A stretch of 39,035 nt of DNA from Pyrinomonadaceae bacterium (GCA_019694345.1 JAIBCA010000126.1:1-39035), one strand, 5' to 3'; counted from the first letter of the stretch, positions 15,504-25,037 are shown. Notes: generated by a model from the sequence alone, not told the origin. Numbers and translations: made by a program.

Positions 15504-16093
15504 CAAAATTCGATTCCTTGCTGGGCAAAGATACCCTTATGAAACGGATGCTTGATCTCAACCATTTCCGTTACGAGATCTGCCTCGTCGATGATCGCCG
15601 CAAGAGCGTTGTCAACATTTCGCCCGGTAAGTATCAGATGCAGATGTGGATGTGCGGCCCTGACCGCCCTGATCTCTTCGATGATCTTTTCACTATCCAA
15701 AAAGCCATAACTCAACACATACAATAGTTCGTCAAACACCAAAACATCGTAATCGCCGTGCCGCATCTTATCGACGCATAGTTCCCACGTTTCCTCTGAG
15801 GTCTTGATGTCCTGAGAGCGGTCGTTAGTGTCCCAAGTAAAGCCGTCACCCATGGTGTGAACCTCGATCCCCAGCTTTTCAAAGGACTCGTGTTCGCCAT
15901 ACCGGTCGTTCTTTGATTTCATGAACTGGATCATGCAACAGCTCATCCCGCGGCCGGCCGCCCGGACAATTACGCCGATTGCGGCCGTCGTCTTACCCTT
16001 ACCGTCACCGGTATTGAGCATCAACAGGCCTTTGGTAACTTCGCGGTAATCGTCCCGACGCCATTTATAACGCTTTTCTTTAGACTCAACCAT
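15503..16093 (-). CDS. cobO: Cob(I)yrinic acid a,c-diamide adenosyltransferase (CobO/BtuR type)
   Basis: 196 residues from the ATG at 16093, the usual family length; the open frame extends upstream only via a TTG and a Cys-rich stretch unlike the family. The inverted-type P-loop GDGKGKTT lies at 29-36, followed by VRAAGRGM, IQFMKS and the conserved YDVLVFDEL and HLILTGRN segments. It transfers adenosyl from ATP to the corrinoid cobalt in coenzyme B12 synthesis or salvage. No other cobalamin gene is nearby, so salvage of corrinoids is plausible. It lies 86 bp after nrnA. Confidence 0.93.
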   Translation of the reverse strand: MVESKEKRYKWRRDDYREVTKGLLMLNTGDGKGKTTAAIGVIVRAAGRGMSCCMIQFMKSKNDRYGEHESFEKLGIEVHTMGDGFTWDTNDRSQDIKTSEETWELCVDKMRHGDYDVLVFDELLYVLSYGFLDSEKIIEEIRAVRAAHPHLHLILTGRNVDNALAAIIDEADLVTEMVEIKHPFHKGIFAQQGIEF

Positions 16094-16179
16094 TTCCAAA
16101 AAATTATGGCAGTACTTGCAGGCAGCGGCAACCTGAACCGCAAATCCAACAAAACTGCCTTCGGGTTCCAAAAAAATGA

Positions 16180-17178
16180 CTATTTAACGTGATGACCGTT
16201 CAACCCGTTTGACGAACTGTCAGCCTCGGAGGCCTCGATCGCACGTCTGACCGCATCGACTATTTCGCTTTCCTTTTCGTCCCAATTACCTATTATACGA
16301 AGGCCCGCGGCATTCTTGTGACCGCCGCCGCCAAATTTCTCTGCGACTCGGGCGATATTGATGTCGCCCTTGGAACGGAGACTTACACGGTATTCATCCG
16401 TGCCGACCTCGCGCATGTACACCGCTGCGACGACTTCCTTGGCGGCAAGAGGAATATTAACAAAGCCATTGTTATCACCATCGACCGCTCCGGACAGCCG
16501 CTTCATCTCGATCGTTTGACGAAGGGTCGCGATCTTGCCGGAATCGTCTCGCTTGACGGTATCGAGAACTCGCCGCATTAGTTCGATCCTCGACCAAGGG
16601 TAGTTGGCATAGACCGCCTCACCGATCTTTGCCGGTTTTGCTCCGGCCTTGATCAACTCCGATGCGACCTTCAAGGTCCGGTCCGATGTATTTGAAAAGT
16701 GAAACGAGCCGGTGTCCGTCACCAAGGCCATATAGACGCATTCGGCGATCTCTTTGGTAATGCGTCCGCCGATTGCCTTGCAGAGATTGTAGATCATCTC
16801 ACCGACAGCTGACGCCGTTGAATCGATCCAGTTGACCGTGCCGAAGTGCTCGCTCGTAGCGTGATGGTCAATGTTGACCGTAAATTGAGACTCTAATCCG
16901 GCGATCCCCGGTCGTTTAATATCCGAACATTCGATGACAAATACAGCGTCGTATCGCCTCTCGATCGATCTGACGTCTCGTATATCTTCAGCTCCGGGCA
17001 AACTGCGGTAAGCTGCTGGCACATCTCCGTGAACAATTACCTCTGCCTTTTTCCCGAGCGAAAGCAGCAGCCAGAACAGCCCTAGCGAGGATCCGACACC
17101 ATCACCATCAGGCTTGATGTGCGTCGTGATCGCAAAATCACGTTTATTTTCAATTAACTCAACAACTTGACTTAACAC
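16180..17178 (-). CDS. nrnA: Bifunctional oligoribonuclease / PAP phosphatase (DHH family)
   Basis: 332 residues. The DHH phosphoesterase domain has THIKPDGDG (19-27), IDHH (103-106) and VTDTGSFH (153-160). The DHHA1 domain has GGGGHKNAAG (283-292). The protein degrades short RNA oligonucleotides and dephosphorylates 3'-phosphoadenosine 5'-phosphate. The start is the GTG at 17178: an in-frame stop codon lies directly before it and no other start exists before residue 128. It follows rbfA by 81 bp; rbfA-nrnA adjacency is common in Firmicutes and acidobacteria. The C-terminal tail is polar and Ser/Asn-rich. Confidence 0.92.
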   Translation of the reverse strand: MLSQVVELIENKRDFAITTHIKPDGDGVGSSLGLFWLLLSLGKKAEVIVHGDVPAAYRSLPGAEDIRDVRSIERRYDAVFVIECSDIKRPGIAGLESQFTVNIDHHATSEHFGTVNWIDSTASAVGEMIYNLCKAIGGRITKEIAECVYMALVTDTGSFHFSNTSDRTLKVASELIKAGAKPAKIGEAVYANYPWSRIELMRRVLDTVKRDDSGKIATLRQTIEMKRLSGAVDGDNNGFVNIPLAAKEVVAAVYMREVGTDEYRVSLRSKGDINIARVAEKFGGGGHKNAAGLRIIGNWDEKESEIVDAVRRAIEASEADSSSNGLNGHHVK

Positions 17179-17259
17179 TTAGTACACAGTGACCATCCAA
17201 GATCTTTCACGCGACAACAATTTCTCAAATAAGTGAGACTTGCCGGCTATCTATCAGGT

Positions 17260-17625
17260 CTAGTCACTATCTTCCTTAATAATTTCGCCTTTTATGGCCA
17301 TATCCTGTAGGATCGCGCCGACCCGTGAGGCATTTTCCTCCGCAGTGTCTCTGACAAAATGCAGATGAGGAGCATGTCTAAGGTTCAAATTCATGGCCAC
17401 CTGCTGTCTAACGAACGTCGATGCATGCCGAAGCGTTTTCAAGGCCTCCTGCACCTCGGTGTCGCTACCTTGGATGAAGGTGAACACCTTTGCGTCACGC
17501 ATATTTGCGGAAACGACCACTTCAGTGACCGTCACCGACTCGACCCGCGGATCGTCTAATTCAAATCCGACCACTTCCGCGATCTCCTCGCGAAGGGCCT
17601 CGGCAAATCGCTCTGGACGTCGCAT
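17260..17625 (-). CDS. rbfA: Ribosome-binding factor A
   Basis: 121 residues with the RbfA start RRPERFAEALREEIAEVV, the KH-like strand region DPRVESVTVTEVVVS, and the later conserved RHAPHLHFVRD. It matures the 5' end of 16S rRNA on the 30S subunit and acts in cold adaptation. It begins 5 nt after the infB stop, as in many bacteria. Confidence 0.95.
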   Translation of the reverse strand: MRRPERFAEALREEIAEVVGFELDDPRVESVTVTEVVVSANMRDAKVFTFIQGSDTEVQEALKTLRHASTFVRQQVAMNLNLRHAPHLHFVRDTAEENASRVGAILQDMAIKGEIIKEDSD

Positions 17626-17630
17626 TTCCG

Positions 17631-20423
17631 TTACAACTCCGTGGCCGCGATCTTCTCGATCATAAATGCTTCGATCTGGTCGTCGATCTTCAGATCGTTA
17701 AAGTTGACTAGGCTGATGCCGCACTCAAAGCCATTCTTGACCTCATTTACGTCATCCTTGAACCGCTTGAGTGTAGCGATGTCCCCCTCCCAAACGACCA
17801 CGCCATCGCGGATCAAGCGGGCCTTCGCCTGCCGCCGTATGACCCCGTCGATAACGCGGCAGCCAGCAATGGTACCGATCTTCGAGACCTTGAAGGTCTC
17901 TGAGATCAGAGCCTTGCCCAAGATCACCTCTTTCTCGATCGCGTCCAGCATGCCGATCATAGCTGCCCTGATCTCTTCTTCGACCTTGTAAATGATCGAG
18001 TGCAGTCGAATATCGACGTCCTCGTGCTTGGCGATATCGCCGACACGGGCTTCTGGTCTAACGTTAAATCCGATAATGACAACCGCCGTCGAATCGTCAT
18101 CTGCCTGAGTTGCCGAAGCAAGCAAAACGTCCGATTCAGCGATTGCACCCACACCTGCTCTTATGACCCGGACCTTGACCTTTTCAGTCGAAAGCTTCTC
18201 GAGCGTGCCCTTGAGCACCTCGACCGAACCTTGAACGTCCGCCTTTAGAATGACCAAAAGTTCCTTGATCTCTGCCTGACCGAGCGACTCGATACCACGC
18301 TTGGTGGTCTTGAGCATCGCCGCCTGACGGGCGTGCATCTGCCGCTGTCCGGCGATAGTCTGAGCCCTGTCAATGTCCGAAACTACTTGGAACGTGTCGC
18401 CGGCCTGCGGCACCCCTTGCAATCCGAGTATCTCGACCGGTGTGGCAGGAGCTGCTTCGGTCACCGATTCTCCGCGGTCTGAGAACATTGCTCTGACCTT
18501 GCCGTAAAACTGTCCTACGATAAATGGATCGCCCACACGAAGAGTTCCCTGTTGAACAAGAGCCGTCGCAACTGCTCCGCGCCCCTTGTCGAGTTTTGCC
18601 TCAAGAACGACACCGGAAGCTCGTCGCGTCGGGCTTGCAGTGAGCGCCAGAATATCGGCCTGGATCAAAACCGTTTCGAGCAGTGTGTCGAGATTCTCGC
18701 GCTTTTTGGCTGAGACCGGAACCATTTCTGTGTCGCCGCCCCAATCTGTCGGCTGGAGCCCAAGTCCGGCAAGCCCCTGCTTGACCTTGTCTGGATTTGC
18801 ATCAGGCTTATCTATCTTGTTGATCGCGACAATGATCGGAACACCGGCCGCCTTCGAATGCTCAACCGCCTCGATCGTCTGCGGCATAACACCGTCATCC
18901 GCCGCCACGACCAGAATTACAATATCGGTGGCCTTTGCACCGCGGGCACGCATCATCGTAAATGCCTCGTGACCCGGAGTATCGAGAAACACAACGCGAC
19001 GCGGTTCGTCCGGATCATCGGCGTTCGGCACCATCACACTGTATGCACCGATGTGTTGGGTGATGCCACCAGCCTCGCCCTCGGCCACGTTCTCCGATCG
19101 GATCGCGTCCAAGAGAGATGTCTTGCCGTGATCGACGTGCCCCATTACCGTAATGACCGGAGCTCTAGGAAGTTCGACATCGTCAGCATCTGCGGCGATC
19201 AATTCCTCGAATTCCTGTTCGATCACCATTTCCTCAAACGGCACGAAACTCAGATCAAAACCGTATTCGAGAGCCATTTCAATGGCCATTTTCTCTCCGA
19301 TAGGCTGATTTAGCGTTGCAAAAACACCGCGCTTGATCAGCAACTGTACGATGTCACGCGGCGTTATGCCGAGCGCCTCGGCAAATTCACGGACGGTTGC
19401 TCCCTCGGTAAGGCGAACGGTTCGTATTTCAGTCTTTGCACCGCCGCCGACCTGGTCCAAGATCCGCTCTTCGATAGAACGTTGGCGCGGCGCGTCGAGA
19501 TCGCGTTCGGCGAATTTTCCGCCCTTATCGTCCTTGCCTTTACGTCCGCTGCCACCGCGTCCGGGACGGCGGCGGTTGTCCGCCGGCGGCGTATAGGTCA
19601 TCTGTGGGGCTGCGGTCTCGCCCGGCGTTCCGCGGAACTGAGGCCGACCGGTTCTCGGGTCGATCGGGGCCTTCTGGTCACCGACCAGCCTTCCGGTCTT
19701 GGTCGGAGCATTGCTGACCAATTTGTCACCTGGCTTAATGCCCTTCTCTATGGCGGATTTTGTAAGCGTGAGAGTTTTCACCGTCGTCCCGCCAGGCTTT
19801 ACCACTTTCGGGGATTCTGGTGCCAAAACCTGCCCTTCAGGCTCAGTAACGGCGGCTTCCGAAACAGGCGATTCTTCGACCGTTGGCGTGATATGCTCAA
19901 CTGGAACGGTGTCAACCGGTGGAATCTCGGCCGCGACGGGGGCCTCAGGCTCAGCCGGCACCCCGGCCGGCTTGACCTTTGAGACCACAAGTTTCTTAAC
20001 TTTTACGGTTCTACCCGTTCCTGCCGGTGCTTCAGCAGCCGGTTCCTCGGGTTCTGGAGTTTTGTCTGATTTGACTGGGGTTGCGGTTTCAACAGCGACC
20101 GATTCGACGGCCGGCTCAACTGTTTCGTGCTCGGTCGGCTCTGTTTGCTCATCAATTGCCTCAACCGGCTGCACCGCCTCGACGGTTTCAGCAGGGGCCG
20201 AATCTTCTTTCTTGGCCTTGATGACCTTGATCGCTCGTTTTGGGGCTGTTTCGGTCTTGGGAAAGTACTTATTCCGCACCTTTTCCGCAAATTCCGCGCT
20301 AACTGAATTCGATGCCACACTGACATCCGCACCAGCTCGGCGCAGATCTTCCATCACGCGCTTTGTGTCTTGTTTCAACTCGCGTGCCAGGTCGTAGATT
20401 CGAACTGATTTTCGGATGGCCAT
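17631..20423 (-). CDS. infB: Translation initiation factor IF-2
   Basis: 930 residues. An IF2-N domain (1-52, starting [18 protein letters not shown]) is followed by a long Pro/Glu/Ala/Val-rich low-complexity linker (about 60-320). A second IF2-N-like domain comes next (about 335-385). The GTPase domain has G1 GHVDHGKT (428-435), DTPGH (481-485) and NKID (535-538), then the C-terminal beta-barrels that bind initiator tRNA. The linker gives long antisense open frames that are not genes. It follows nusA after 113 bp, with no ylxR or L7Ae-like gene between them. Confidence 0.97.
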   Translation of the reverse strand: MAIRKSVRIYDLARELKQDTKRVMEDLRRAGADVSVASNSVSAEFAEKVRNKYFPKTETAPKRAIKVIKAKKEDSAPAETVEAVQPVEAIDEQTEPTEHETVEPAVESVAVETATPVKSDKTPEPEEPAAEAPAGTGRTVKVKKLVVSKVKPAGVPAEPEAPVAAEIPPVDTVPVEHITPTVEESPVSEAAVTEPEGQVLAPESPKVVKPGGTTVKTLTLTKSAIEKGIKPGDKLVSNAPTKTGRLVGDQKAPIDPRTGRPQFRGTPGETAAPQMTYTPPADNRRRPGRGGSGRKGKDDKGGKFAERDLDAPRQRSIEERILDQVGGGAKTEIRTVRLTEGATVREFAEALGITPRDIVQLLIKRGVFATLNQPIGEKMAIEMALEYGFDLSFVPFEEMVIEQEFEELIAADADDVELPRAPVITVMGHVDHGKTSLLDAIRSENVAEGEAGGITQHIGAYSVMVPNADDPDEPRRVVFLDTPGHEAFTMMRARGAKATDIVILVVAADDGVMPQTIEAVEHSKAAGVPIIVAINKIDKPDANPDKVKQGLAGLGLQPTDWGGDTEMVPVSAKKRENLDTLLETVLIQADILALTASPTRRASGVVLEAKLDKGRGAVATALVQQGTLRVGDPFIVGQFYGKVRAMFSDRGESVTEAAPATPVEILGLQGVPQAGDTFQVVSDIDRAQTIAGQRQMHARQAAMLKTTKRGIESLGQAEIKELLVILKADVQGSVEVLKGTLEKLSTEKVKVRVIRAGVGAIAESDVLLASATQADDDSTAVVIIGFNVRPEARVGDIAKHEDVDIRLHSIIYKVEEEIRAAMIGMLDAIEKEVILGKALISETFKVSKIGTIAGCRVIDGVIRRQAKARLIRDGVVVWEGDIATLKRFKDDVNEVKNGFECGISLVNFNDLKIDDQIEAFMIEKIAATEL

Positions 20424-20536
20424 ATATAATTTCGTCTAAACCTAACAGTCAGCCATGGGCGTTATCTCGTTACTCACGGCCGAAAACATAAAACAATACC
20501 GGTCATGCGACACCCCTCGGTTCGCAGTCTATAGGA

Positions 20537-21964
20537 TCAATCGCCCGCATCTTCGGTCGCTCCGTCCTCAACAGCCGGAGCATCACCGACCTCAGCCGTC
20601 TCTTCGCCAGCCTCAGTCGTTTCGACGCCCTCTGCTTCTTCTGAGCCTTCGCCATCGGCATCGGTGCCGACCTCGACGTTTTTAGCAGCCACAATGGATT
20701 GAGCCGAAGCAAGAATGCTCTCAGCCTCATCCAACGACACATCCAGAAAATCGACCAGGTCATCGACCGAAGTCGCCGCAAGAGCTTCGACATCCGCGAT
20801 CCCCTTTTCAGACAAGGTCTCGGCCTGCGAAGCCGTAACGCCCTGAAGTGCCGTGATCGGCACCGCTTCGCCGGATGCCATCATCTTGCCCATCTTAAGA
20901 GCGATCTCTTTCTTCAACAGTTCCTCGCTGACGATCTTGATATCCCAGCCGACGAGACGTGCGGCCAATCGTACATTTTGCCCTTTCTTACCGATCGCAA
21001 GGCTAAGTTGATCTTCGCCCACAATTACTTCCATCTGGCGGTTGTGGATATCCGTGATCCGGACCTGCGAAACCTTTGCCGGAGACAGTGCGTTGGCCGC
21101 GAACACAGACGGCTCATCCGACCACTCAATAATGTCGATCTTCTCGCCGCGAAGCTCCTTGATAATCGCCTGAACACGAGACCCCTTCATACCGACGCAG
21201 GCTCCGACCGGATCAACGTCCTTTTCGTTCGATGCGACCGCGATCTTTGCCCTGTCGCCAGGCTCGCGGACCGCCGACTTTATCACGACCGTCTCGTCGT
21301 AGATCTCGGGGACTTCCATTTCAAAAAGCCGCTTGAGCAGCTCAGCCGAGGCACGCGACCCCTTGATCTGCTGTCCTTTCTGGTCCTTCGAAACATCCGC
21401 GATCACGACGCGGATACGTTCGCCCTGATTCCACATCTCACCGCGGCTTTGTTCGGCTCGCGGAACATAGGCCTCGAGGTTGTTTCCAAGATCGATGATC
21501 ATGTCGCCGCGTTCAAAACGCTTTACCGTTCCGTTGATCAGCTCGCCCTTGCGATCGATATACTCCTCATATACCTTCTCGCGAATGGCTTCACGGACCT
21601 TCTGAACCAGTATCTGCTTAGCCGTTTGAGCGGCAATTCGGCCCATTTCCTCATTAGGCAACGGAATAAGAAGTGAATCGCCGATCTCGACATCATCGCC
21701 AGCAAGCTCCTGGGCCTCCTCGAGTGAGAGTTCCTCAGCGGGATTCTCAACATCGTGTACCACAGTCTTCTGCGCTGAGATCTCGATCATTCCCTCTTCG
21801 TTGTTCCAGTCGACCTGGATACCTTCGCCGGTCTTGTCATGCCCGCGAAACTGCTTTCTGGCCGCCGCCTTAACGGCCTCCTTCATCGCTTCGATGACCA
21901 TATCGCGGTCAAGTCCCTGCTCGTTACACAAGATCTCAATACTCTGTCCGATGGATGATGTCAT
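20537..21964 (-). CDS. nusA: Transcription termination/antitermination factor NusA
   Basis: 475 residues from the ATG at 21964, which has GGAAG 4 nt upstream; a TTG three codons earlier is less likely. The domains in order are: the N-terminal RNA-polymerase-binding domain (about 1-130), an S1 domain (GELINGTVKRFERGDMIIDL near 138-157), two KH domains (VGACVGMKGSRVQAI and LAIGKKGQNVRLAARL), and a C-terminal helix-hairpin-helix region (about 370-430). It ends in a very acidic Glu/Ala/Thr-rich tail, which may mimic nucleic acid. It lies 51 bp after rimP. Confidence 0.96.
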   Translation of the reverse strand: MTSSIGQSIEILCNEQGLDRDMVIEAMKEAVKAAARKQFRGHDKTGEGIQVDWNNEEGMIEISAQKTVVHDVENPAEELSLEEAQELAGDDVEIGDSLLIPLPNEEMGRIAAQTAKQILVQKVREAIREKVYEEYIDRKGELINGTVKRFERGDMIIDLGNNLEAYVPRAEQSRGEMWNQGERIRVVIADVSKDQKGQQIKGSRASAELLKRLFEMEVPEIYDETVVIKSAVREPGDRAKIAVASNEKDVDPVGACVGMKGSRVQAIIKELRGEKIDIIEWSDEPSVFAANALSPAKVSQVRITDIHNRQMEVIVGEDQLSLAIGKKGQNVRLAARLVGWDIKIVSEELLKKEIALKMGKMMASGEAVPITALQGVTASQAETLSEKGIADVEALAATSVDDLVDFLDVSLDEAESILASAQSIVAAKNVEVGTDADGEGSEEAEGVETTEAGEETAEVGDAPAVEDGATEDAGD

Positions 21965-22015
21965 AACTTCCAATCTGCCTGACGTGTGATCGACGCCCTA
22001 CAGGCCTCACTTAAA

Positions 22016-22510
22016 CTATTCTTTACGCCCCTTAAATTCCTTTCCAAGATCGATCTTTAAATTCGCCTTGACTACCGTTCCGTAGGGTATTCTTACCTCT
22101 CCGCAAGTGCGGTCCTCGAAGCCGATCAGATCGTCTTCAACTCCCGAGATCACTCCGACAAAGTTCTTTTGACCGTTGATCTCGGCGGAAACCTTCACCT
22201 TCGCTAACTCGCCTTTGAACTTGGCAAAGTCCGCCAACGAATACAACTCCCGTTCGATGCCGGGTGACGACACCTCGAGGACATACGCCCAGGGAATCAG
22301 GTCCTCGTCATCAAAGATCTCCTCGATCGCCGACGAAAATCTTGTGCAATCGTCGATGGTTACACCGCCCTCTTTGTCGATGTAGATCCGGACGACTGAG
22401 TCACGCTTTGCACCAAGTATCTCAGCGTGCACAAATTCAACGCCGCATTTGGCCGCAACTTCGAGAGCGGCTTCGTTGACCCGTCCAGCAAATGGCTGTT
22501 TCGATTCCAT
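22016..22510 (-). CDS. rimP: Ribosome maturation factor RimP
   Basis: 164 residues from the ATG at 22510. The N-terminal alpha/beta domain contains VRIYIDKEGGVTIDDC and YVLEVSSPGIER, and the C-terminal SH3-like domain contains GVISGVEDDLIGFED. It assists 30S assembly. The frame is also open to an ATG at 22570, which would add 20 residues encoded across a terminator-like hairpin; neither start has a Shine-Dalgarno sequence. Family members normally begin close to the shorter start. It heads the operon rimP-nusA-infB-rbfA-nrnA-cobO-pgpA-DUF1835. Confidence 0.93.
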   Translation of the reverse strand: MESKQPFAGRVNEAALEVAAKCGVEFVHAEILGAKRDSVVRIYIDKEGGVTIDDCTRFSSAIEEIFDDEDLIPWAYVLEVSSPGIERELYSLADFAKFKGELAKVKVSAEINGQKNFVGVISGVEDDLIGFEDRTCGEVRIPYGTVVKANLKIDLGKEFKGRKE

Positions 22511-22548
22511 CGTTGATAAAAAATAAAAAGTGGGCACGAAACCCACTT
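22511..22548 (-). terminator. Terminator-like hairpin directly before rimP, possible attenuator
   Basis: On the minus strand a perfect 7-bp stem AAGTGGG / CCCACTT with a 7-nt loop (22548-22528) is followed by TTTATTTTTTATC. The rimP ATG at 22510 lies 17 nt beyond the stem. It is downstream of the promoter at 22585-22614, so every transcript from that promoter contains it. It also lies within the in-frame 20-codon extension of rimP, where ribosomes could prevent it folding. Confidence 0.6.
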
Positions 22549-22584
22549 GATACGCTCCGACAATACGCATCGCGGCAAACGACT

Positions 22585-22614
22585 AGTATATATGGAAGAG
22601 GCTTACGATTGCAA
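22585..22614 (-). promoter_or_regulatory. Sigma-70-type promoter of the rimP-nusA-infB operon
   Basis: On the minus strand TTGCAA (22614-22609) and TATACT (22590-22585) are 18 bp apart. Transcription would start near 22578, eight bases before the ATG at 22570 and about 68 before the ATG at 22510. The -35 box starts 10 bp after the stop of the preceding gene. Confidence 0.6.
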
Positions 22615-22623
22615 GCACCACGT

Positions 22624-23028
22624 CTAAAGCATTTCCTCAATACTCTTCGCCTGTCTTTGCATTTCAGCCAGCATGCCGACCACCGCGGCAAAACGCGTCT
22701 TTGATGGATCGGCGATAAACTCTTCGATCATGACCCCAAGATCGCGAGCTCCGGTGTGAAGTTTTCTGGCATCGCGTTCAACGACCCTCGCTGCATCGGG
22801 CCGCACGCTGCCTGCTTTTTTGGCTTCCGCGATGCCCCAATGGGTTATCCGAACGACATTCGGGCGTGATTCCGTGACCCAACTTTCACTTTTCAGCATT
22901 TCAGCGATACTGTCGATGCTCGGAAAGTAGCCCTCCTTTTTGGTCAGGTCCACCAGATCGACGTCAACCGATTCGCGGCCGCCGGTAATCTCGTAAATAC
23001 GAACGAGGATCTTGTGAAATGTGTCCAT
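22624..23028 (-). CDS. Hypothetical protein, possible winged-helix protein
   Basis: 134 residues, with TAGGAG 4-5 nt before the ATG. The middle part (SIAEMLKSESWVTESRPN then VVRITHWGIAEAKK, about 40-71) has the helix-strand-strand-T-x-x-G-x-x-x-A look of a winged-helix domain, and the C-terminal 50 residues are helical. It starts 13 nt after the ROK kinase gene and so shares its transcript. It might be a regulator of the sugar genes, but no family is recognised. Confidence 0.7.
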   Translation of the reverse strand: MDTFHKILVRIYEITGGRESVDVDLVDLTKKEGYFPSIDSIAEMLKSESWVTESRPNVVRITHWGIAEAKKAGSVRPDAARVVERDARKLHTGARDLGVMIEEFIADPSKTRFAAVVGMLAEMQRQAKSIEEML

Positions 23029-23041
23029 AATCTCCTACCTG

Positions 23042-23974
23042 TCAGTTTGCAGCCCCTTTGCCGACCGAAGCAAATACGGCACGTGCGGCACCTAGAATGC
23101 CCGCATCATCGCCCAATTCGGCGCGTACGATCTTAACACGATCCGCCGGCTCAGGAAACGCCCTTTCGTTCACCTCGCGCCGCACCTGGTGAGCGAACAG
23201 ATCCCATGCCGCCGACACGCCTCCGCCGAGGACGATCATTTCCGGATTAAGGACATTTACGAGGCCGGCAAGGCCGATCCCGAGATAACTGCCCATCGAC
23301 GCGAAAACCGCTACGGCTCTTTCATCACCGCCTATTGCAGCATCGTAAACTTCCGACGACGACGAGACCGCAAGTCCTGCACTTTTTGCCAACCTGATCA
23401 CGGCCGTGGCTGACGCGTATTGTTCAATGCACCCTCGACTCCCGCACCCGCAAGGGTGACCATTCGGTTCGACACAGATATGGCCAACCTCTCCGGCGGT
23501 CCCATCTTTCCCCCGGTAAGGATCGCCGTTGATAACCAAGCCACCGCCGACTCCGGTGCCCAGTGTCACGCATATCGAAGTCTCGACCCCGCGGGACGCT
23601 CCGAGCCAATTCTCACCAATCGCCGCCGCTGTCGCGTCATTTTCGAGGACGGCTTCGACACCAAGACGCTTAGCCAAGATCTCTCGCAACGGGACACCTT
23701 CGAGGCATCTTAGATTTGGCAGTTTGTTAAGGATTCCCTCTTCAATGTTTATCGTGGCCGGTACTGCCGCAGCGATCGCACACACTTTTGTCGGATCTGC
23801 CAAGCCGTTCCGACAGTTCTCCGCAAGTTGGACGATGAGGTCAATAACATTATCTCCCGATGAACCCCTGGGGGTCTCGGACCGCGAACGGGAATAGATA
23901 GTGCCGTTTTCACCAACTGCGGCCAAACGTAGGTTCGTGCCGCCCAGATCGAGTGCCAAAGCAATTCTGTTCAT
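23042..23974 (-). CDS. ROK-family sugar kinase (glucokinase-like)
   Basis: 310 residues. The phosphate-1 motif DLGGTN is at 9-14, the catalytic Asp at 113 (ENDATAAA), phosphate-2 GTGVGGG at 139-145, EVGH at 162-165 and the ROK zinc cysteines CGCGSRGC at 175-182. No DNA-binding N-terminal domain is present, so it is a kinase rather than a repressor. Glucose, or another hexose or amino sugar, would be phosphorylated in the cytoplasm. It starts 25 bp after the sugar-binding protein gene, which suggests that the imported sugar is its substrate. Confidence 0.92.
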   Translation of the reverse strand: MNRIALALDLGGTNLRLAAVGENGTIYSRSRSETPRGSSGDNVIDLIVQLAENCRNGLADPTKVCAIAAAVPATINIEEGILNKLPNLRCLEGVPLREILAKRLGVEAVLENDATAAAIGENWLGASRGVETSICVTLGTGVGGGLVINGDPYRGKDGTAGEVGHICVEPNGHPCGCGSRGCIEQYASATAVIRLAKSAGLAVSSSSEVYDAAIGGDERAVAVFASMGSYLGIGLAGLVNVLNPEMIVLGGGVSAAWDLFAHQVRREVNERAFPEPADRVKIVRAELGDDAGILGAARAVFASVGKGAAN

Positions 23975-23999
23975 TTCGTGGAGGGTTAAATATTACCTT

Positions 24000-25037
24000 T
24001 TATTTCTTTGGCCTATCAGATTCCTGAACGTTCATGAAAACGTCTTCGTATTTCGCGTAACCATCCTTGATTACCGTATCCATGAGGTTCGCCTTATCAA
24101 CGGTTACGACTTCCAGCAGTATCGCCGGGACCTCTTTTGAGTTGTCGTCTTTCTTAAAAGGCTTTGTTTCCAATTTCTCCTTTTTCGCGAGCTTGATCGC
24201 CGCTTCGACCGCTGAATTGGCCAGCGGGATGATCGGCTTATAAACCGTCATCGATTGTTTACCCTCTGCGATGCTCTGCAACGCACGTTTATCCGCATCC
24301 TGCCCTGTAACGATGATCCTGCCCGCGAGTCCCTTTTTTGCCAACGCACTCACAACACCGCCAGCCATACCGTCATTCGAAACCACAAATGCCTGGATAT
24401 CATCGTTATTCTGAGTGAGGGCATTCTCGGCGAAATTGAGAGCCAGTTCAGGCTTCCAATCGGGGATGAACTGCTCCGCCTTTATCACCACCTCGCCCTT
24501 CTTGATCGCATCGCCGAGCACGGCCATATACTCCTTATTCATGATGTGTGCATTGTTGTCGGTCGAGGCACCGTTGACTATCACATAGTTGCCTTTCGGA
24601 ACCTTTCCGAGAGCGTATTCGGCGATCTTCCGGCCGATCACAGGCACCTGATGAGAGATATAAACATCGATCTTATCCGAATTAATAAGGCGGTCGTAAC
24701 TGATGACCGGCACGCCTTGAGCCTTGGCCTTTTCGACCATCGACGCCGCCTGTGTTGCATCCTGTGGGGCAATAACGAGAACATCAACTTTCTGCGTAAG
24801 CAGATTATCAACGTCATTCGCCTGTCGGTCCGGACTGTTGTCCGCGACGGTAATGACGCAATCGACATTCATCTTTTTGCATTGCGCCTCAAAGGCATCA
24901 CGATCACGCTGCCACCGCTCTTCCTTCACGGTTGCCATCGCAAACCCGATCTTTATCCGCTTTTCTTGCGGGCCGTTTGAACACGAAGCCACCAAAAAGG
25001 CGGCAAATACCACTATCAGCAGTCGCTTAATCATCAT
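24000..25037 (-). CDS. Sugar ABC transporter substrate-binding lipoprotein (XylF-like)
   Basis: 345 residues. A lipoprotein signal (lipobox VASC, cysteine about residue 19) is followed by a periplasmic-binding-protein type 1 fold. Family features include IGFAMATVKEERWQRD, VDVLVIAPQDATQA, GVPVISYDRLI, YVIVNGASTDNNAH, AFVVSNDGMAGG and VTGQDADKRALQ, all as in D-xylose binding proteins. Two ATG codons in a row begin the gene. The usual ATPase and permease genes are absent from the neighbourhood, so it either uses a remote transporter or acts as a sensor. It is first in a unit with the ROK kinase and a small protein. Confidence 0.92.
   Translation of the reverse strand: MMIKRLLIVVFAAFLVASCSNGPQEKRIKIGFAMATVKEERWQRDRDAFEAQCKKMNVDCVITVADNSPDRQANDVDNLLTQKVDVLVIAPQDATQAASMVEKAKAQGVPVISYDRLINSDKIDVYISHQVPVIGRKIAEYALGKVPKGNYVIVNGASTDNNAHIMNKEYMAVLGDAIKKGEVVIKAEQFIPDWKPELALNFAENALTQNNDDIQAFVVSNDGMAGGVVSALAKKGLAGRIIVTGQDADKRALQSIAEGKQSMTVYKPIIPLANSAVEAAIKLAKKEKLETKPFKKDDNSKEVPAILLEVVTVDKANLMDTVIKDGYAKYEDVFMNVQESDRPKK

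Noticed and set aside
19699..20397. Long plus-strand open frame of Thr/Ser/Ala-rich composition
   Set aside because: It is antisense to the low-complexity Pro/Glu/Ala linker of infB; lack of stops follows from that composition, and there is no start signal.
20699..21676. 325-codon plus-strand open frame
   Set aside because: It lies wholly antisense to nusA, whose domains are clear; the antisense product is Arg/His/Leu-rich with no family look.
24255..24980. 241-codon plus-strand open frame
   Set aside because: Antisense to the well-supported sugar-binding protein gene.
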